From the NCBI GenBank assembly GCA_033439295.1, contig JAVTLE010000014.1:1178001-1242000 (forward strand): a stretch of DNA of 64,000 nucleotides, in the 5' to 3' direction. This document shows, in pieces, positions 1-12,640 of this stretch. The position numbers were made by a program, and so were the translations under genes. How positions within the stretch are numbered: position 1 is the stretch's first letter; every line of letters starts with the position of its first letter. The notes below the pieces were generated by a model. It was not told the origin of the DNA and did not search any database. It was given only the letters and a program-made list of their open reading frames with translations. This DNA comes from Deuterostichococcus epilithicus. Lineage: Eukaryota > Chlorophyta > Trebouxiophyceae > Prasiolales > Stichococcaceae.

Positions 1-1124
<1,124 letters not shown>

Positions 1125-1486
1125 TGCCTGTAGATGCTGTGGATGTTATACCTATCTCGAGCAGAAGCGCGGGCCGCGATTCGACCACACACGCCAGTTG
1201 TATGCCGCGACGGAACGTAGACTGCTGGATTCACCATTGCACTAGTACAGCACGCAAATCAGGGTCAGGTCAAATAAATAAATCAGAGCACCCGGAAACT
1301 ACGCCACCAACAGATCCTCGGATTTCGTCGGAGATCGCCGGACACACCGCGACTTGAACTTGACAGTCGTGACATTCGCGACAAGTACAGAGGGGTCTGT
1401 GAGGACGCCAGAGGCGCACACTCTCACACAAACAATACACAGGCAATGCAGGAGACGGTTCCGGTTGCGCTGAGGCGATAAGTGCA

Positions 1487-3397
1487 TCAGCCTTCCATGA
1501 CGGGCCGGATGTAGCCGGTCTGGGTCTGCGCGGCAGGATGCGCAACGCTCAAAGCAGTCGCAGGGTTGATGCCTGCGCAAAGAGTCGGCCTGCAGGCGAC
1601 CGACGCGATACGCTGATTCTGCAACCTCAAACCCCAAACCACAAACTTCAACCACTCAGAACACAAACACACCTGTGCATACTTGTCCAGCAAGTGCTGG
1701 CCGCTGGTGGTGGGCGGAAACTTTGGCGGATTGTCGGCAGAGCAGCAGCTGGGCAGCGCCTCCACCACCGTGCTGAAGCTGGGCTCGAAGAAGAAGGCCG
1801 CCGAGTAGCGGTCCTTGTTTGTCCTTGACACCACCCGGTGCAGCGTGGACTTGAACCTGCGGCCGGCACGCTTGCAAGGTGGTCGAGCCGCTGAGATCTC
1901 TAGAACGACCATGCTCGCTTGCCGCTCAGGAAGCAGAGGCAGCCGGCGCCGAAGCCGGCAGCGCGCCTGCCGTTGGTCCAACGCTCCAGCATGTCTCCAA
2001 GGTTGATGATGAATGTCCCTTCCAGGCTTGGCACGTCTTCCCACCCACCGCCCTGGTAGATCTGCAGGCCTGCGGGGTGCATGAGGTGCGCGCTGAAGGC
2101 CCCGGACGCATTGTGTCGACTCCACCAGTGAAGGCGCGCGAGGGCACGGGTGCCGAACAGCGACCCTGTGGCAAGCGGAGCATTGCAACGGACATCCGTG
2201 TGTTGTGGGCGGCATGGCGAGCCGGAACCCGCACCTGGCGAGCCGTCTGTGGCGAGAATGGTCACCATTCCGTAGTCTGAGTGGGCGCCGCACCCCAGAA
2301 TGCCCTGCATTCAGTCGATACTCGTGTGGATACTAGAAGTTGCTGGTGTACCATTACTGAGTCGGCAGCCGCTGCAGACCCTGACAGGCCGTTGCTTCCA
2401 CGCGGCCCATTAGGCGCCTGACGGTGCTCTGCAATATATTCGGTGGCACAGCAAGGGGCGGCGAGGTGTCAACCGCACTTCATCCGGCTTGGAGGGTCTG
2501 CCGGAGTAGTGCAGCGGTCGAAGCAGCGCGATGGGACATGGCGACCGGAACTTGTCGTCGAACCAAGTCTCTTCGAGCCCCAGCGCCAGCGCGAGCAGGT
2601 GCAACAGCCGGAATCCCAGCGCCGATAGGGCGTCAAAATACGATGTGATGGCTGCCCTGTAGTCCGGCAGCAGCTCCTGTGCACGGTCATAAATGCAGGC
2701 TTGCTGTCGCTGCCTCTATACTGAGCATGTGCAGCTGCTCTCGCGATTGCAGCCTGCCAGGAGGAGGAGCGCCGTGCGAGACGATGCTGCATGAACTTGC
2801 AGGATGGTGGACAGCAGCGCTGCCAGGAGGCGGCTCACCGGATCCGGCCACTGATTGGGCCCCTGCATCGGGCCCTGGGCGAAGAGCACAGAACGATCAG
2901 GAGGATCAGAACCAGTGATGGTCACATCATCAGTACATCGGTGCCGCTATGCACTGACCGCATCCCCGTTGAGCTCCGCTCCAAAGTACAGGCCCTCTTT
3001 GGTATCTCCTTCCTTTTGTGTTGCCGGATCGAGAGTTTCCTCTTGATGCGGTGTGAAACCCCTGCGATTGGTGAGGTCGCAGCGTAGGTTGCGCTGGTTT
3101 GCAGCAGCAAAGCACCATAGCGCAGACGGCGGATCTGGTGTCCGGCTTCTGCGCTTTGCCGTGCGATGTATGTTGACTGAATGCTCACCTGTTCAGCGCA
3201 TTCACTTTCATCTTGACCTTCGTCGACTCAGGCAGCGCAAAGAATGCCGCATTGGCCGCAAAATGCGCATCAATAATGCTCTGCGGCACGCCGTGGTTTC
3301 GTATCACGAAGAAGCCTGATGTTTCGCACGCGTTTCTCACGCTGCTTACAACTTTCTCCTCGGCATCTGACAGGTCGATCACCGGGACGTGGCTCAT
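1487..3397 (-). CDS. 2-oxoglutarate/Fe(II)-dependent dioxygenase, isopenicillin-N-synthase-like
   Basis: A soluble non-heme iron oxygenase that couples 2-oxoglutarate decarboxylation to oxidation of an unknown substrate. Eight exons: 3189-3397, 2959-3061, 2839-2874, 2479-2676, 2235-2304, 1967-2069, 1673-1856, 1487-1525. Together they give 313 aa with every phase consistent. The N-terminal DIOX_N part starts MSHVPVIDLSD and carries GFFVIRNHGVP. The catalytic core shows the iron triad His190-x-Asp192 (GAHSDYG) and His246 (STLHRV), then the 2OG-binding Arg-x-Ser (R256, S258). The family hallmark GPNQWPDP is split by an intron, and exon 3 is only 36 nt. The intron after exon 6 begins with GC instead of GT (CAG then GCGCGC). 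A TAG seen when reading straight through exon 2 lies in an intron. Substrate unknown: gibberellin- or flavonoid-type activity cannot be inferred. The gene is divergent from MoaC. Confidence 0.88.
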
Positions 3398-3790
3398 GAG
3401 GATTTGCTCTCAGAAAGTAAAATTTGAAACGCAGGTGCTACCTTACGAACCAGCACGCTCGCAGGTGTGCAGCGGCCAAAGTTTTGGGAACAGCTTGCAC
3501 AGTCTGAGACATTTTAAAACACGCACTGCACGCAAGCGGATGTTCAACATTGAGCGTGCAACCCTAAAAATGAGCAGGGGGTGTGCGAAGTCTAGGTCAC
3601 GGAGCTCGCGTCTCGGAGATGCTCGGTGGTTGCGGGGACATACGCACCTTGCAGTGACTTCAAACACTGAAACAGTCTTGGAGCTTCAAACTCGAGCGGA
3701 ACTTTGCTGCAGACTCTGCTTGCATCAATTCTCACCTTTGTTCGTCACGCGGTGACTTCCGGAAGCGGGAATATCGGCGTCGCTTCCGGC
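3398..3790. promoter_or_regulatory. Divergent 5' region between dioxygenase and MoaC genes
   Basis: 393 bp between the start codons of two head-to-head genes, so it should hold both promoters and 5' UTRs. The part nearest the dioxygenase start is visibly lower in GC than the flanking exons. I see no clear TATA box or known operator. An ATG at 3704, in frame with the MoaC start, is the only alternative start I noticed. Confidence 0.45.
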
Positions 3791-5596
3791 ATGGCACTGC
3801 GAGCCGCGCAGAGGATCGCACATAAGCTACAAACGCTCCATGACCCGCAGCATGCCGCACTGCTGGACCGCTGCCTGACAGGTGCCGTGCAGGCGCGGCG
3901 GTCCGGCGCGGATGTGCAGGGCAAGGTCAGTGGCAATGAGAGCACCGCCCGGGGGACTTTGGCTTGTTGTTGCTGCCTGAAGAACATGGAAGCTCAACTT
4001 GGCTGTTCTTGCACTCAGGTTACCGGCGCGGCGGTAGGGGGCGCCCTGTGGACGCGGTGCCTGCATGGCAGCGCGCCGCTGCTGGCTGACGATGGGAAAA
4101 GCGACTTGGATGCTGCAAACCAGGTTAGCGGCTGCCCAGTCTACTGGCGTCAAAAGCTACCTGATGGCGCAATGCTCAACGACTCGGCATCCTGCATCGC
4201 GCTGACGCTCTGTGCTGCAGGAAATTGCGGCGCTCTTTGGCCTGCAGCCTGCCGAGACGCCGCAGCCGGACGGCAGCCCTGCAAGGCCAGCAGAGCGCCC
4301 GGGCAGCGGCAGCGCTGACGCCGGCAGCTCCAAGAGCGGCCGCCAAACAGATGTGGCTGCTGCTGCCCCCCAGGCGTCGCCGTCGGGGAGCCTGAATGTC
4401 CGGAAAACAGAGCCAAAGCTCACGTCGGCGCCTGCGGTGGCGCACGCGAAGCCAACCCCGTCCGGAAGGTTGACACATGTGGACAAGGACGGTCGAGCGG
4501 CGATGGTGGATGTCGGCAAGGTCCGTCAGGCCTTTCGAGTATCTCCGTCCTGATACTGTACCATTGCGCATCTGCAGCATGCCTTGAGCTGAGTTGTCTA
4601 CTTCACTGACATGTCTCCGTCATCAATTTCAGACGCCAAATTCTGATGGTGCAGACGACAATGCAGCAGAACTCTGCAACTCGTTGTCTCAGCGACTAGG
4701 GTCCAAACAATAGCCGTACCAAGGAGCTGACCCATTCCCGGGCCCGTCTGCCGCAGAAGCTCAACACGCAGCGGGAGGCGGTGGCGTCCGCCAAGGTGCT
4801 GCTGGGGCCGGAGGTGTTCCACCTGGTGGCGAGCAACAGCATTGCGAAGGGCGACGTGGTCACAGTTGCTGAGCTGGCGGGCATCATGGGCGCAAAGCAC
4901 ACCAGCCTGCTCATACCGCTGTGCCATAACATCTCCCTAACGTGCGTCCGCCGCACTGCTTCGACCCGCATTGCCTGATCGGTTGCACGCGACATGAGCA
5001 ACATTTCATCCCTGATGTCACAAACCAGATACCGCTGCTCTGCCCCCGGGCAGCCAGTTGCCAAGGAAGGGTGGCAGTGCGGTATGCCTGGGCGCTACGA
5101 ATGGTGCAACGCACAGGCACTGGGTGTGTTGTGCATCTCCTGCACAAGTCGCCCAGTGACCTAGTGCACAAACCCTCAAACCTACATCTGTCTGGAACAG
5201 GTATGTGGACGTGAAGCTGAAGCTGCTGGAGGAGGAGCACGCTGTCTTCATCACCGCCGAAGTGCGCACCGTCGGGCCCACAGGTATTGGGTGTGGTGCT
5301 GCTCAATCCGCCTGCCCCTGGCAGTTCTGCTACAGCACCTAGGCTGTGTCTCATTCCACAGCAGCGCGAGTTGAGCTGTTGTCTGCCGCCGACGGCCCAG
5401 CTGTGTAGACGCATGCTCGAACGCAGGCGTGGAGATGGAGGCGCTCACGGCGGCGTCGACGGCGGCACTCACGATCTACGACATGTGCAAGGCAGTGTCG
5501 CGGCGGCTAATGATTTCGGAAGTGGTGCTGGAGTCAAAACACGGCGGCAAAAGCGGGACCTACATCCGTGGCGGCGCTGACAAGCCAGGCCCTTGA
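3791..5596 (+). CDS. CNX3: Cyclic pyranopterin monophosphate synthase accessory protein, MoaC/CNX3
   Basis: Second half of step one of molybdenum cofactor synthesis: MoaC turns the MoaA product into cyclic pyranopterin monophosphate, in mitochondria in plants. Exons: 3791-3925, 4019-4123, 4221-4520, 4757-4941, 5201-5283, 5427-5596, giving 325 aa with all phases consistent. The MoaC domain begins at [18 protein letters not shown] near residue 163. It carries the active-site block LIPLCHN (Cys236, His237), then [15 protein letters not shown] and the terminal [13 protein letters not shown] with its glycine-rich signature. The N terminus [13 protein letters not shown] is Arg/Ala-rich and Asp/Glu-poor, as expected of a mitochondrial presequence. 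A start at 3704 would add 29 residues. I prefer 3791 because the extra sequence is not coding-like. An Ala/Ser/Pro-rich linker encoded by exon 3 separates the presequence from the domain. Confidence 0.9.
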
Positions 5597-6011
5597 GGCA
5601 GTACCGGAGGCCAGTGCCTCCGCAGCATTAAAGGACCTTCGAACCGTCTTCTGTACACTGCATCGCTCATTGCCAGTACACCGTGGTCATCGTGCAGCGC
5701 AGGCAGCGTGGGCGTTCGAAAGTTTGTGAACTGATACAGGCTGTAAGGATATGTGATTGGGTGTACAGTGTTAGGACGGAGATAGGCTGTCAGAGCCCAC
5801 TGACAGAGCAGGGCCAGGGGATTCGTACAAATCCGCAGGCTTCCACGGCACGTGCATACACAATATGCTTCTTTGGCGCACGTGGCTGGCGATGGCGTGA
5901 TGAAAGGATCTAATACGTCGATCGGATATCCATAGGCGGCTCAATTTTGAACCACACTTTGCAAGGCTCTAGGGCCTCACCTGTGGCGCAAGCACAAGTC
6001 AGTGTCTCTTC
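5597..6011. other. Intergenic, MoaC 3' end to DUF506 gene
   Basis: 415 bp between two genes on the same strand. It should contain the MoaC 3' UTR and the DUF506 promoter. It is lower in GC than the flanking exons. I see no ORF, RNA gene or repeat in it. Confidence 0.5.
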
Positions 6012-8333
6012 ATGGCGATGCCGGTGCCCGGCGCCTTTGCGCCCGCCAGTCACAGTCGTGGGGCGGCGAGCAGCCCTGTGTTTACGCTCGACGGGCTCGA
6101 GGTTAGCGCCTTCCGTTCGGTGCATGCAGCCCTATTGCCAATCTGACGCCAGCCTGAGCCAGACTGCCTGCTGCGCGTTCGCGCCAGGGAGCTCCTGGGA
6201 TGAACTCCCCACAGTGGACTCAACATGTGTGTTTTTGGCGCAGGACGCAAACGACGGCACCCTGCACGGACTGCCGGTGGAGGCCAACGTGTTGCTGTCA
6301 CAGCAGAGCCAGGCGCTGAGCGCGCCCTCCTCGCGCCCCGAGAAGCAGGTCGGTCGCCGGTGACTCGCCCCCGTCGGTGTGACTTCCGCTGAACGCAGAC
6401 TGGCAGCCTGCGCGCCTCAATGGGTCTCATCTCGCGCAGCTGCCAATTTGAGAGCCAGTCTGTCGCGAGGCCTCTGTAGCCGCCTTCCGGGCAGTGAAAC
6501 GTCACGGTCAATGGGGTCTGAGCTGGCACTGCGAAAAGTCGGCGCAGCTCGGTACGGTCGCGCTCAAGGAACCGAAACGAGGGCGCTCATCTCTGGGACT
6601 GTATCATTCGAACCTTGCCTCAACCGACCGGCGTCGAGGCTGGTGTCCATCTCCTATCCACTTTCGGCACTATCAAGTACTCCATCCTCCCGCGTGCGAA
6701 ATGCTTTATCTGCCTGTGGCTGGCGGCGAGCCCTTGATACTCTTAGCACTCGCAATGCCCGGGTGAACGGCTGCCGATTGAATACCTGTTTAGCTGTCGC
6801 CAGTGTCGCGAAACCTTCTGCTGATTTGTAGGAGATCGATGAGCTGCGAAGGTGATAGAAACCCATAAATACCTGGATGCCTAAACAGCATACACCGCCT
6901 TCCGATCCCTTCGAAGCCTTTCAATCCCTTCGAAAACCTAGAATGCAGTTAGAATGCAGTCAGAACAGCAATCACTGTGCGGACGCCGAACTGACCCTGG
7001 CAACACATGCTGTGCAGCTGATGGCGGACCTGCGGCTCTGCAAAGCTCGGGCGCTCCGGAAGGCGGGGCACTGCGACACGGCTTCCATCGCCGCTGAGCT
7101 CGTCTGCGCCGGCCACATCGTGGTGCTGCGCACGGCGCTCGGCGGCGGTCGCGGCCAGGACTGCTTCCAGGTATGTTTGCTCATCAAGACATTCCGACTG
7201 GTCCCGGAGTGTGCCTCTTCGAGACAATTGTTTCGTGTTTGCCTGAGATGATTGATCCACCATCGCCTGATCATGCCGCAACACCTGAGCAAGGCGCCCA
7301 ACACGGTCTATCTGCCCCTGCAGCACCTACATCACATCTTCATGGTGGTCAGCCCCGTCTGCGGCGGTCCTCCCTGCATCGTGGACCCGACGTTCCGCTC
7401 CAGCTTTGCGCTCAGCGACATGCATACAACCGCCGCCTACGCAGCTGCGCTGCCAGCGGGTGAGTGGTTGCTCCTTCTGCAGCCTGCAGGCAGTGTCAAC
7501 CCTGCCTGCCCTGCGCAGCCTGGTGTATGTTTGGCCAAGTTCCCTTTTCGCAGTAGCTTCGTCTCATTCGACTCCTGCTCTGCCCCACAGATGAGGAGTT
7601 TGTCGGGAGCGAGGCGCGCCTTACGGCGCTGGTCAAGTTCCTGTGCGCGGAAATGGGAGAGGCCTTTCGAGCAGCCGGCCGCACCGTCCCGCCCTGGCGA
7701 GCCGAGCGCAGCATGCTCAGCAAGTGGCTGCCCACTCGCGTTATGGACAGCGTCGTCCGCGCAGGCGAGCCCCAGCTGAAGCATGGCGCAGCCTGCGGCC
7801 GCGCCAGCGTGCGCAGCGTTCGTATCCTGGCCGCATGCCCAGACAAGGACCTGCAGAGCAGCGGCAGCTGCTCGCCGGTCAGCCCGCTGCAGGCGGCGTG
7901 CAAGCGGCAGCGGGTGCCGGCGGCCGCGGCCAACTCGGCGCAGAGGCCGCTGGCGGTGCAGATTGGCTTCTCCGTGGCGCCGGGCGCCTCGCTGCTCTCG
8001 CGCGAGCTGGGCCTGCAGCGCCCTCAGCAGGCGGCGGCAAACCTGAAGTCCGCCGGCAGCGGCGGCCAGAGGGTCGTGCGCTTTGCCCTGGACGGCACGT
8101 CAGTCACCTGCGGCGGCGGCGGCAGGAAGGGCTACAGCGCGGTCCGCACCAGCCGCGCGGCCAGCCAGCAGGCGCCGCCCAGCGGGCCCTTTGACATGTG
8201 GGCAGCGAAACACCGCGGTGGCGGCGTCGGCGGCGCTGCTGATGCCAAGGCCCCTGCAGCTGACACCTCGGCACTACATGCGGGCATGCCGGCCATCCGC
8301 ACAGTCAAGATGATCGGTGGCAAGTGCCGCTGA
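6012..8333 (+). CDS. DUF506 / PD-(D/E)XK nuclease-like superfamily protein, plant type
   Basis: Member of the plant-specific DUF506 (PDDEXK_6) family; molecular role unknown. Exons: 6012-6101, 6244-6348, 6832-6851, about 6942 or 6960 to 7170, 7324-7459, 7591-8333, giving about 434-440 aa. Family blocks in order: LRKAGHCDTASIAAEL; the core HIFMVVSP...CIVDPTFRSSF, where the family usually reads (I/V)VDxxFRxxF; AAYAAALPADEEFVGSEARL; and the typical VPPWRAERSMLSKWLP. The start at 6012 gives MAMPVPGAFA and precedes a clean GAG/GT donor. Exon 3 is only 20 nt (EIDELR). Exon 4 has several in-frame acceptors (6942, 6960, 6969), so its first residues are uncertain. The final exon adds about 190 residues rich in Ala, Gly, Ser and Gln beyond the domain, ending IRTVKMIGGKCR; I cannot assign that tail. 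Whether any nuclease activity remains cannot be judged. Confidence 0.78.
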
Positions 8334-8940
8334 AGCAAGGGGCCATGGGCACAGTGGTGCTGTATGTACAATCAGGCAGAGGCAGCCCACAGCAGATGCC
8401 AGACGAAAGAATTAGGCCAGTGGACCACAGTAGACGCCTGCTCAAAGCGAAGCAGAGCGGCAACGAAATGCCATGCTAGGAGAGGTGCCCCCTCCTCGGC
8501 AGTTCAGCGCACGAAAACATTGCAAAGCATGCCCGCAGCATGTCCCTCGCGGGTCATGCCGTGTATGGCTGCGGCGCAACCAATTTTGGCATCAGATCAG
8601 CAGGAGTAGATGGCGCAGCCTACGAACAAGCTTGGATCCTGACGCTGCCCGGCGTAGTTTTCCTCGATAATTTCATGGTTTATGCATGACCCGCAGGATG
8701 CAGAACAATTTTGACCCTGATCATGCTGCAGCCCCGTAGCTGTCCAGCAAGGTCCTGATCGCAAGGTGCAGCGGAGAGATTGAGCGAACAGCAGAAGCCT
8801 AACGAGTGAATGTGTGCGAGCTCTGGAGTTGTCCTGTCTTCGAGAGGCTGTGGTTCTGCAGCTCATCTGGAGAACCTTACCTGTCTTTTGAACTACCATC
8901 ACACTGTAAACAAGGTGGACAACAATGTGGCTCACACCGT

Positions 8941-8983
8941 CTTTCCCCCACCACTCCTCCCCCCTCCTCCCAAAACTCTTCCC
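8941..8983. repeat. Polypyrimidine tract
   Basis: About 43 bp of almost pure C/T on the plus strand (TTTCCCCCACCACTCCTCCC and onwards). Such a purine/pyrimidine-asymmetric tract can form unusual DNA structures or act as a promoter element. No function is shown. Confidence 0.6.
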
Positions 8984-9067
8984 AAATTCCTCACGTCCTG
9001 CCATACCAATCTCTTCACATTCTGCCGGCGCCAGCCACCGATGCTCTTTACACATTTCTCACCGCAT

Positions 9068-9097
9068 TCATGTCCACACGGGTCATGTCCACACGGG
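9068..9097. repeat. Perfect tandem repeat, 2 x 15 bp
   Basis: TCATGTCCACACGGG occurs twice back to back (9068-9082 and 9083-9097) with no mismatch, inside the unassigned stretch. Confidence 0.9.
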
Positions 9098-10230
9098 CGG
9101 GCAGTGCCACCGGCGCATTCCAATCCACATCCCAAGCAGGCGACTTCGCCCGGCACGCCTGAGCCTCATTTGGCGCCAATGGCTGCCGCAACGTCACCTC
9201 ACTGCTGGCACCTCCAGAATCGTGGTTCCAGCCGCCGGGTGCGTCACAGCCTGCAGCCTCTGCAATTGCAATACAGCCCGGCGACATGCCGACCCACGCT
9301 GGGCGGCCTTGCAGCCCGGCATAACACCTCGTGCTGCAGCTGCAAGGCTGCGCCGACGGCGCTGCGGCCTCCACTCATTCTGGCCTCTCTAAGCTGCCAG
9401 TAGTGTTCCAAGCGGCTTGCCCATCGCGTGCACTGGTGCACTCTGGCGTCGCCGGCTGTGCTGGCTCCGGCTCGTCCTGCGCCTGGGCCCTTGTGGCTCA
9501 ACCGACCTGTATAGCTGAGCTGGAGCCCGCCGGCTGCCGCTGCGCGATGTGCTGCGAGGTGCAGGGCTGCTGCTGCTGCACTGGCCAGGTCCAGGCTGCG
9601 AGTGGCTGGAAACTGCACAGCGTGTTCGGAGGACGTCCGAGCTGCAGCTGGAGTGTCGGGCGAATCTGCGGTGCTAGCATTGCCATGCACATGCGCAGGC
9701 TGGGAGCGAGCCCTCTAACTGCCAGGAGAGCGGCGAGCCCCAGTAAATCAGGTCAATACCTGAGGGCAGCATCACGCATCTTCGCGACACGACACCATCA
9801 GAAGAGGCGCCATCAGTGGAGCGGTGCCTCAGGAATCAGCGCACGGGTTGCGTTTTCTCTCAGAGCAGCTTCATTCCTACGAGTGACAATCCATCTCCAT
9901 ATGTGACGAGCGATATCCTGCTGCTGCTCCTCTTGATCCATTTACCGATCGGAAAAACTCTTGGGGGTCGCGACCAGAAACTCAACTGCTCTGAAGTTCA
10001 GCCTTTTTGAGAAGGCCTGCAAGCATCGTTCGGGCCAAATCACGCGCCGTGCGGATGCTGCGAGAGCGATGAGAGCGATGAGAAGACGCGCGCCTCACGC
10101 CGACACGGAAAGGACATTCCGGGAAGTGAGATGCGCTGTCTGACACTGCTTCAATTTGTGTCAGTCCAACTCGGATGCGCGCACGTATTTGCTGCTTCTG
10201 CGTCAATCCTGGCCTCGGTTCAACACATCC

Positions 10231-12579
10231 ATGCACGCTCAGCGTCACCCGTCCCTCCTCGTCCCCGTGCAGCGGCTGTTGGCTCACCGCCTTTCAGGTC
10301 GTCACTCCTACTCTCTCTCATCACTGGTGCAAACCACCAACGTTTCAATAGCTTCAGCCGCTGCCCGACACGGCTCGAGGTTACCGACAGCCCCTGCACC
10401 TCAGCCGGCGTCCGACAAGCGGCTCGACTGCCCGCACTTCGAGCAGTGCAGCGGCTGCACAGTCGATCAGGTCGATCGGCCACCGCTGCTGCGGGAGGCT
10501 CAGGCCTTTGCGGCACGGCTGGGAGTGCCTGACTTCACCTTCGAGGTCGGCACGCCGCATGGCTGGCGCTGCCGCGCCCGCCTGGCAGTGCGTGGCTCGC
10601 CACAGCGCCCCGTCATCGGCTTGTACCGGGGAGGCACACATGACGCCATCAACATACCCGAATGCAGGTACGGGCCAGTTGCAGCTCCTGGGCCCACTTC
10701 CTGCACGACTGACCGCCTTTGTCCTGCGGCCGCCGCATGAGTGTTGCACCCTGACAAGCCATGGTCCTGAACGCTCCTGCCGAGTTCATGCAGCGCTGAT
10801 TCGCAATGCCACTGTGATGCCACCGTCCTTGCTGCCGCAGGGTGCACCACCCCCGGCTCAATGAGGCGGCAGAGGCGGTGAAGGGCGCTGTGTGTCGCCT
10901 GGGCATTGCGCCCTATGACGAGCGCACCGGCGGCGGCGAGCTGCGGTACCTGCAGCTCACGGCGGTGGGCTCGCAGCCCGGCAGGCCGGTGGCGCAGCGC
11001 GACCCGTACGCGGCCGTGCAGGTGTGCTGGCGCATGTTCGTGGACTGGTCGACCTCACATGTTGCGGCGCTGCACGTCAGCTCGAGGACTTGCCTCATGT
11101 CACGCAAGCTTGCTGGGCGGCCACATACCCTGGCACTGAGCCGTCGGCTGAATGATATGGCGCCTTGTTGTGAATAACATCAGCAAGCAGCCTGGGTGGT
11201 TGGCAGCCTCGCTCACGTTCACCGTTGTACAGGTCGTGCTGGTGTGGAATGCGGCGGGGGGCGCGGCCAGCCGGCCGCCGCCGCGGCTGCGGCAGCTGGC
11301 AGCGGAGCTGTGGCGGAGGCACGGGCCCGACAGCGGGGCGGCCCCATTGGTGCACTCTGTGTGGGCCAACTTCCAGCCCAGCCGCCAGAACACCATCTTG
11401 GGCCGCGACTGGCGCTTGGTGTGCGGCGACCAGCGCCTCACTTTCCAGGTCAGCAACAGCTCCTGCCACTGCCAGCGTCGTGTGGGTCCTCGGAGCGCGA
11501 GGTTGTCGCCACGTTGAACGACGGTCGTCCTCACTGGCGGGGCATTTCATCTTCCTGCAGGTTTTGGGGGGCGCCCTCGCAGCATTTGCGCCTGGCAGCT
11601 TCCAGCAGGTTCGCTCGAGCTGGGCCCGTGTGCACGGCGACATGCTGCACATGTGCGTGATGAAGGCTGCACTGTTTGCCTTGTCCAGCATGTATGCTCA
11701 AGCGATGTCGGCGGTCGCCTCCTGGCAGGATCTTGGTAGAGAGATTCAGCGCATGAGTGTGGTCCGCAGGTCAACTATGACATGATGGACGCCGCCCTGG
11801 CTGCAATTCAGAGCTTTGTGCCAGAGGGCAGCAAGGTAGATGGTGCACATTTGACTGGCTGCACGTGACTACCGCAGTATCTCCTCGTGTTCTTTTCCAG
11901 TGTGACTCATTTCAGCTATGATTCCAGCATTGTTGCGGGTTGATGCGGACAGGTGGTGGATTTTCATGCTGGCGTCGGCGTCATTGGTGAGTTTGCAATT
12001 TTGCAATCGTGCGTGTGCGGTGAACAATGTCGTGTTATGACCGGAATTGCAGATGCCTTTGCATGACACTGGGCTGTCACACTCCACACTGCAGGCCTGT
12101 CACTGGCGGCGGCGCGCCGCTGTGCGTGGGTGTGCGCAGTCGAGGTGAATCCCCAGGGACAGCAGCCGTTCGAGGCGGCGGCGCGTGTGCTGTCAAATGG
12201 CGGCAGCGGTTCCGCAGTTACCAGCCCTCAATCCGGCACGCAGGCGCGCACGGCATTCCAGTACATTGTCAGCACGGCAGCGGCAGCGGCGCGGGACGGC
12301 TGTCTTGCCGGCGCCGACGTCATCGTCGTGGACCCGCCCCGCAAGGGCCTGGAGGCGGACCTCCTGGAGGTACTGGCATCCAAGCCCGTCGCGGCAGAGT
12401 GCGGGTGTACTGCGCACACGCTGGTGTACCTCAGCTGTGGCTTTGCGTCCTTCCAGCGTGACGTGGCGGCGCTGCTCGATGGCGGCCACTGGCGGCTCGC
12501 GGCGCTGCGCGCCTTTGAGTTCTTCCCCGGCACCGACAGCCTGGAGAGCTTGGCTGTGTTTCAGGCTGTGAAGACGTGA
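10231..12579 (+). CDS. RumA/TrmA-like RNA (uracil-5-)-methyltransferase, probably organellar
   Basis: SAM-dependent enzyme that adds a methyl group to C5 of uridine in rRNA or tRNA. Exons: 10231-10667, 10841-11021, 11233-11448, 11561-11608, 11770-11835, 11953-11986, 12095-12579, giving 488 aa in consistent phase. Cys67-x5-Cys73-x2-Cys76 (DCPHFEQCSGC) plus the Cys of IPECRVHHPRL match the four [4Fe-4S] ligands of bacterial RumA. The RNA-binding FQ motif is FAPGSFQQVN. The SAM motif reads VVDFHAGVGVIG. VVDPPRKGLE is the family NPPR-like motif. The catalytic nucleophile is the Cys of YLSCGFASFQRD. The N-terminal 55 residues are rich in Arg, Ser and Ala with few acids, consistent with a mitochondrial or plastid presequence; this favours 10231 over the in-frame ATG at 10156. 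Whether the substrate is rRNA or tRNA cannot be told from sequence. A near-perfect hairpin follows the stop. Confidence 0.9.
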
Positions 12580-12640
12580 TGGAGACCCCTGGTGCTTCCC
12601 TGCTGTGGGCACACATGCTTCCTCAGCAGCAGAGCCAGTT

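Larger units (their letters stand above)
8334..10230. other. Unassigned 1.9 kb between DUF506 and RNA methyltransferase genes
   Basis: I could not build a supported gene here. The first part should hold the DUF506 3' UTR and the last part the promoter of the next gene. The middle (9150-9700) is GC-rich with open frames on both strands, but their products are Cys/Ala/Arg-rich and show no motif, and no chain of phase-consistent splice sites stands out. A C/T-rich tract and a 15-bp tandem repeat are listed separately. Confidence 0.4.

Noticed and set aside
2875-2960. Apparent in-frame TAG that would break the dioxygenase
   Set aside because: It lies in an 84-bp intron with a GTCAGT donor and a pyrimidine-rich CCCAG acceptor. 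Splicing restores the GPNQWPDP motif in frame.
7643-8194. Arg/Ala/Gly-rich frames over the last DUF506 exon
   Set aside because: Typical alternate-frame reading of GC-rich coding DNA. The DUF506 frame carries the PPWR...SKWLP motif and ends at a natural stop.
8597-9055. Minus-strand frame with a Glu/Gly-rich stretch
   Set aside because: It is only the antisense reading of the polypyrimidine tract at 8941-8983; no supporting splice sites or motif.
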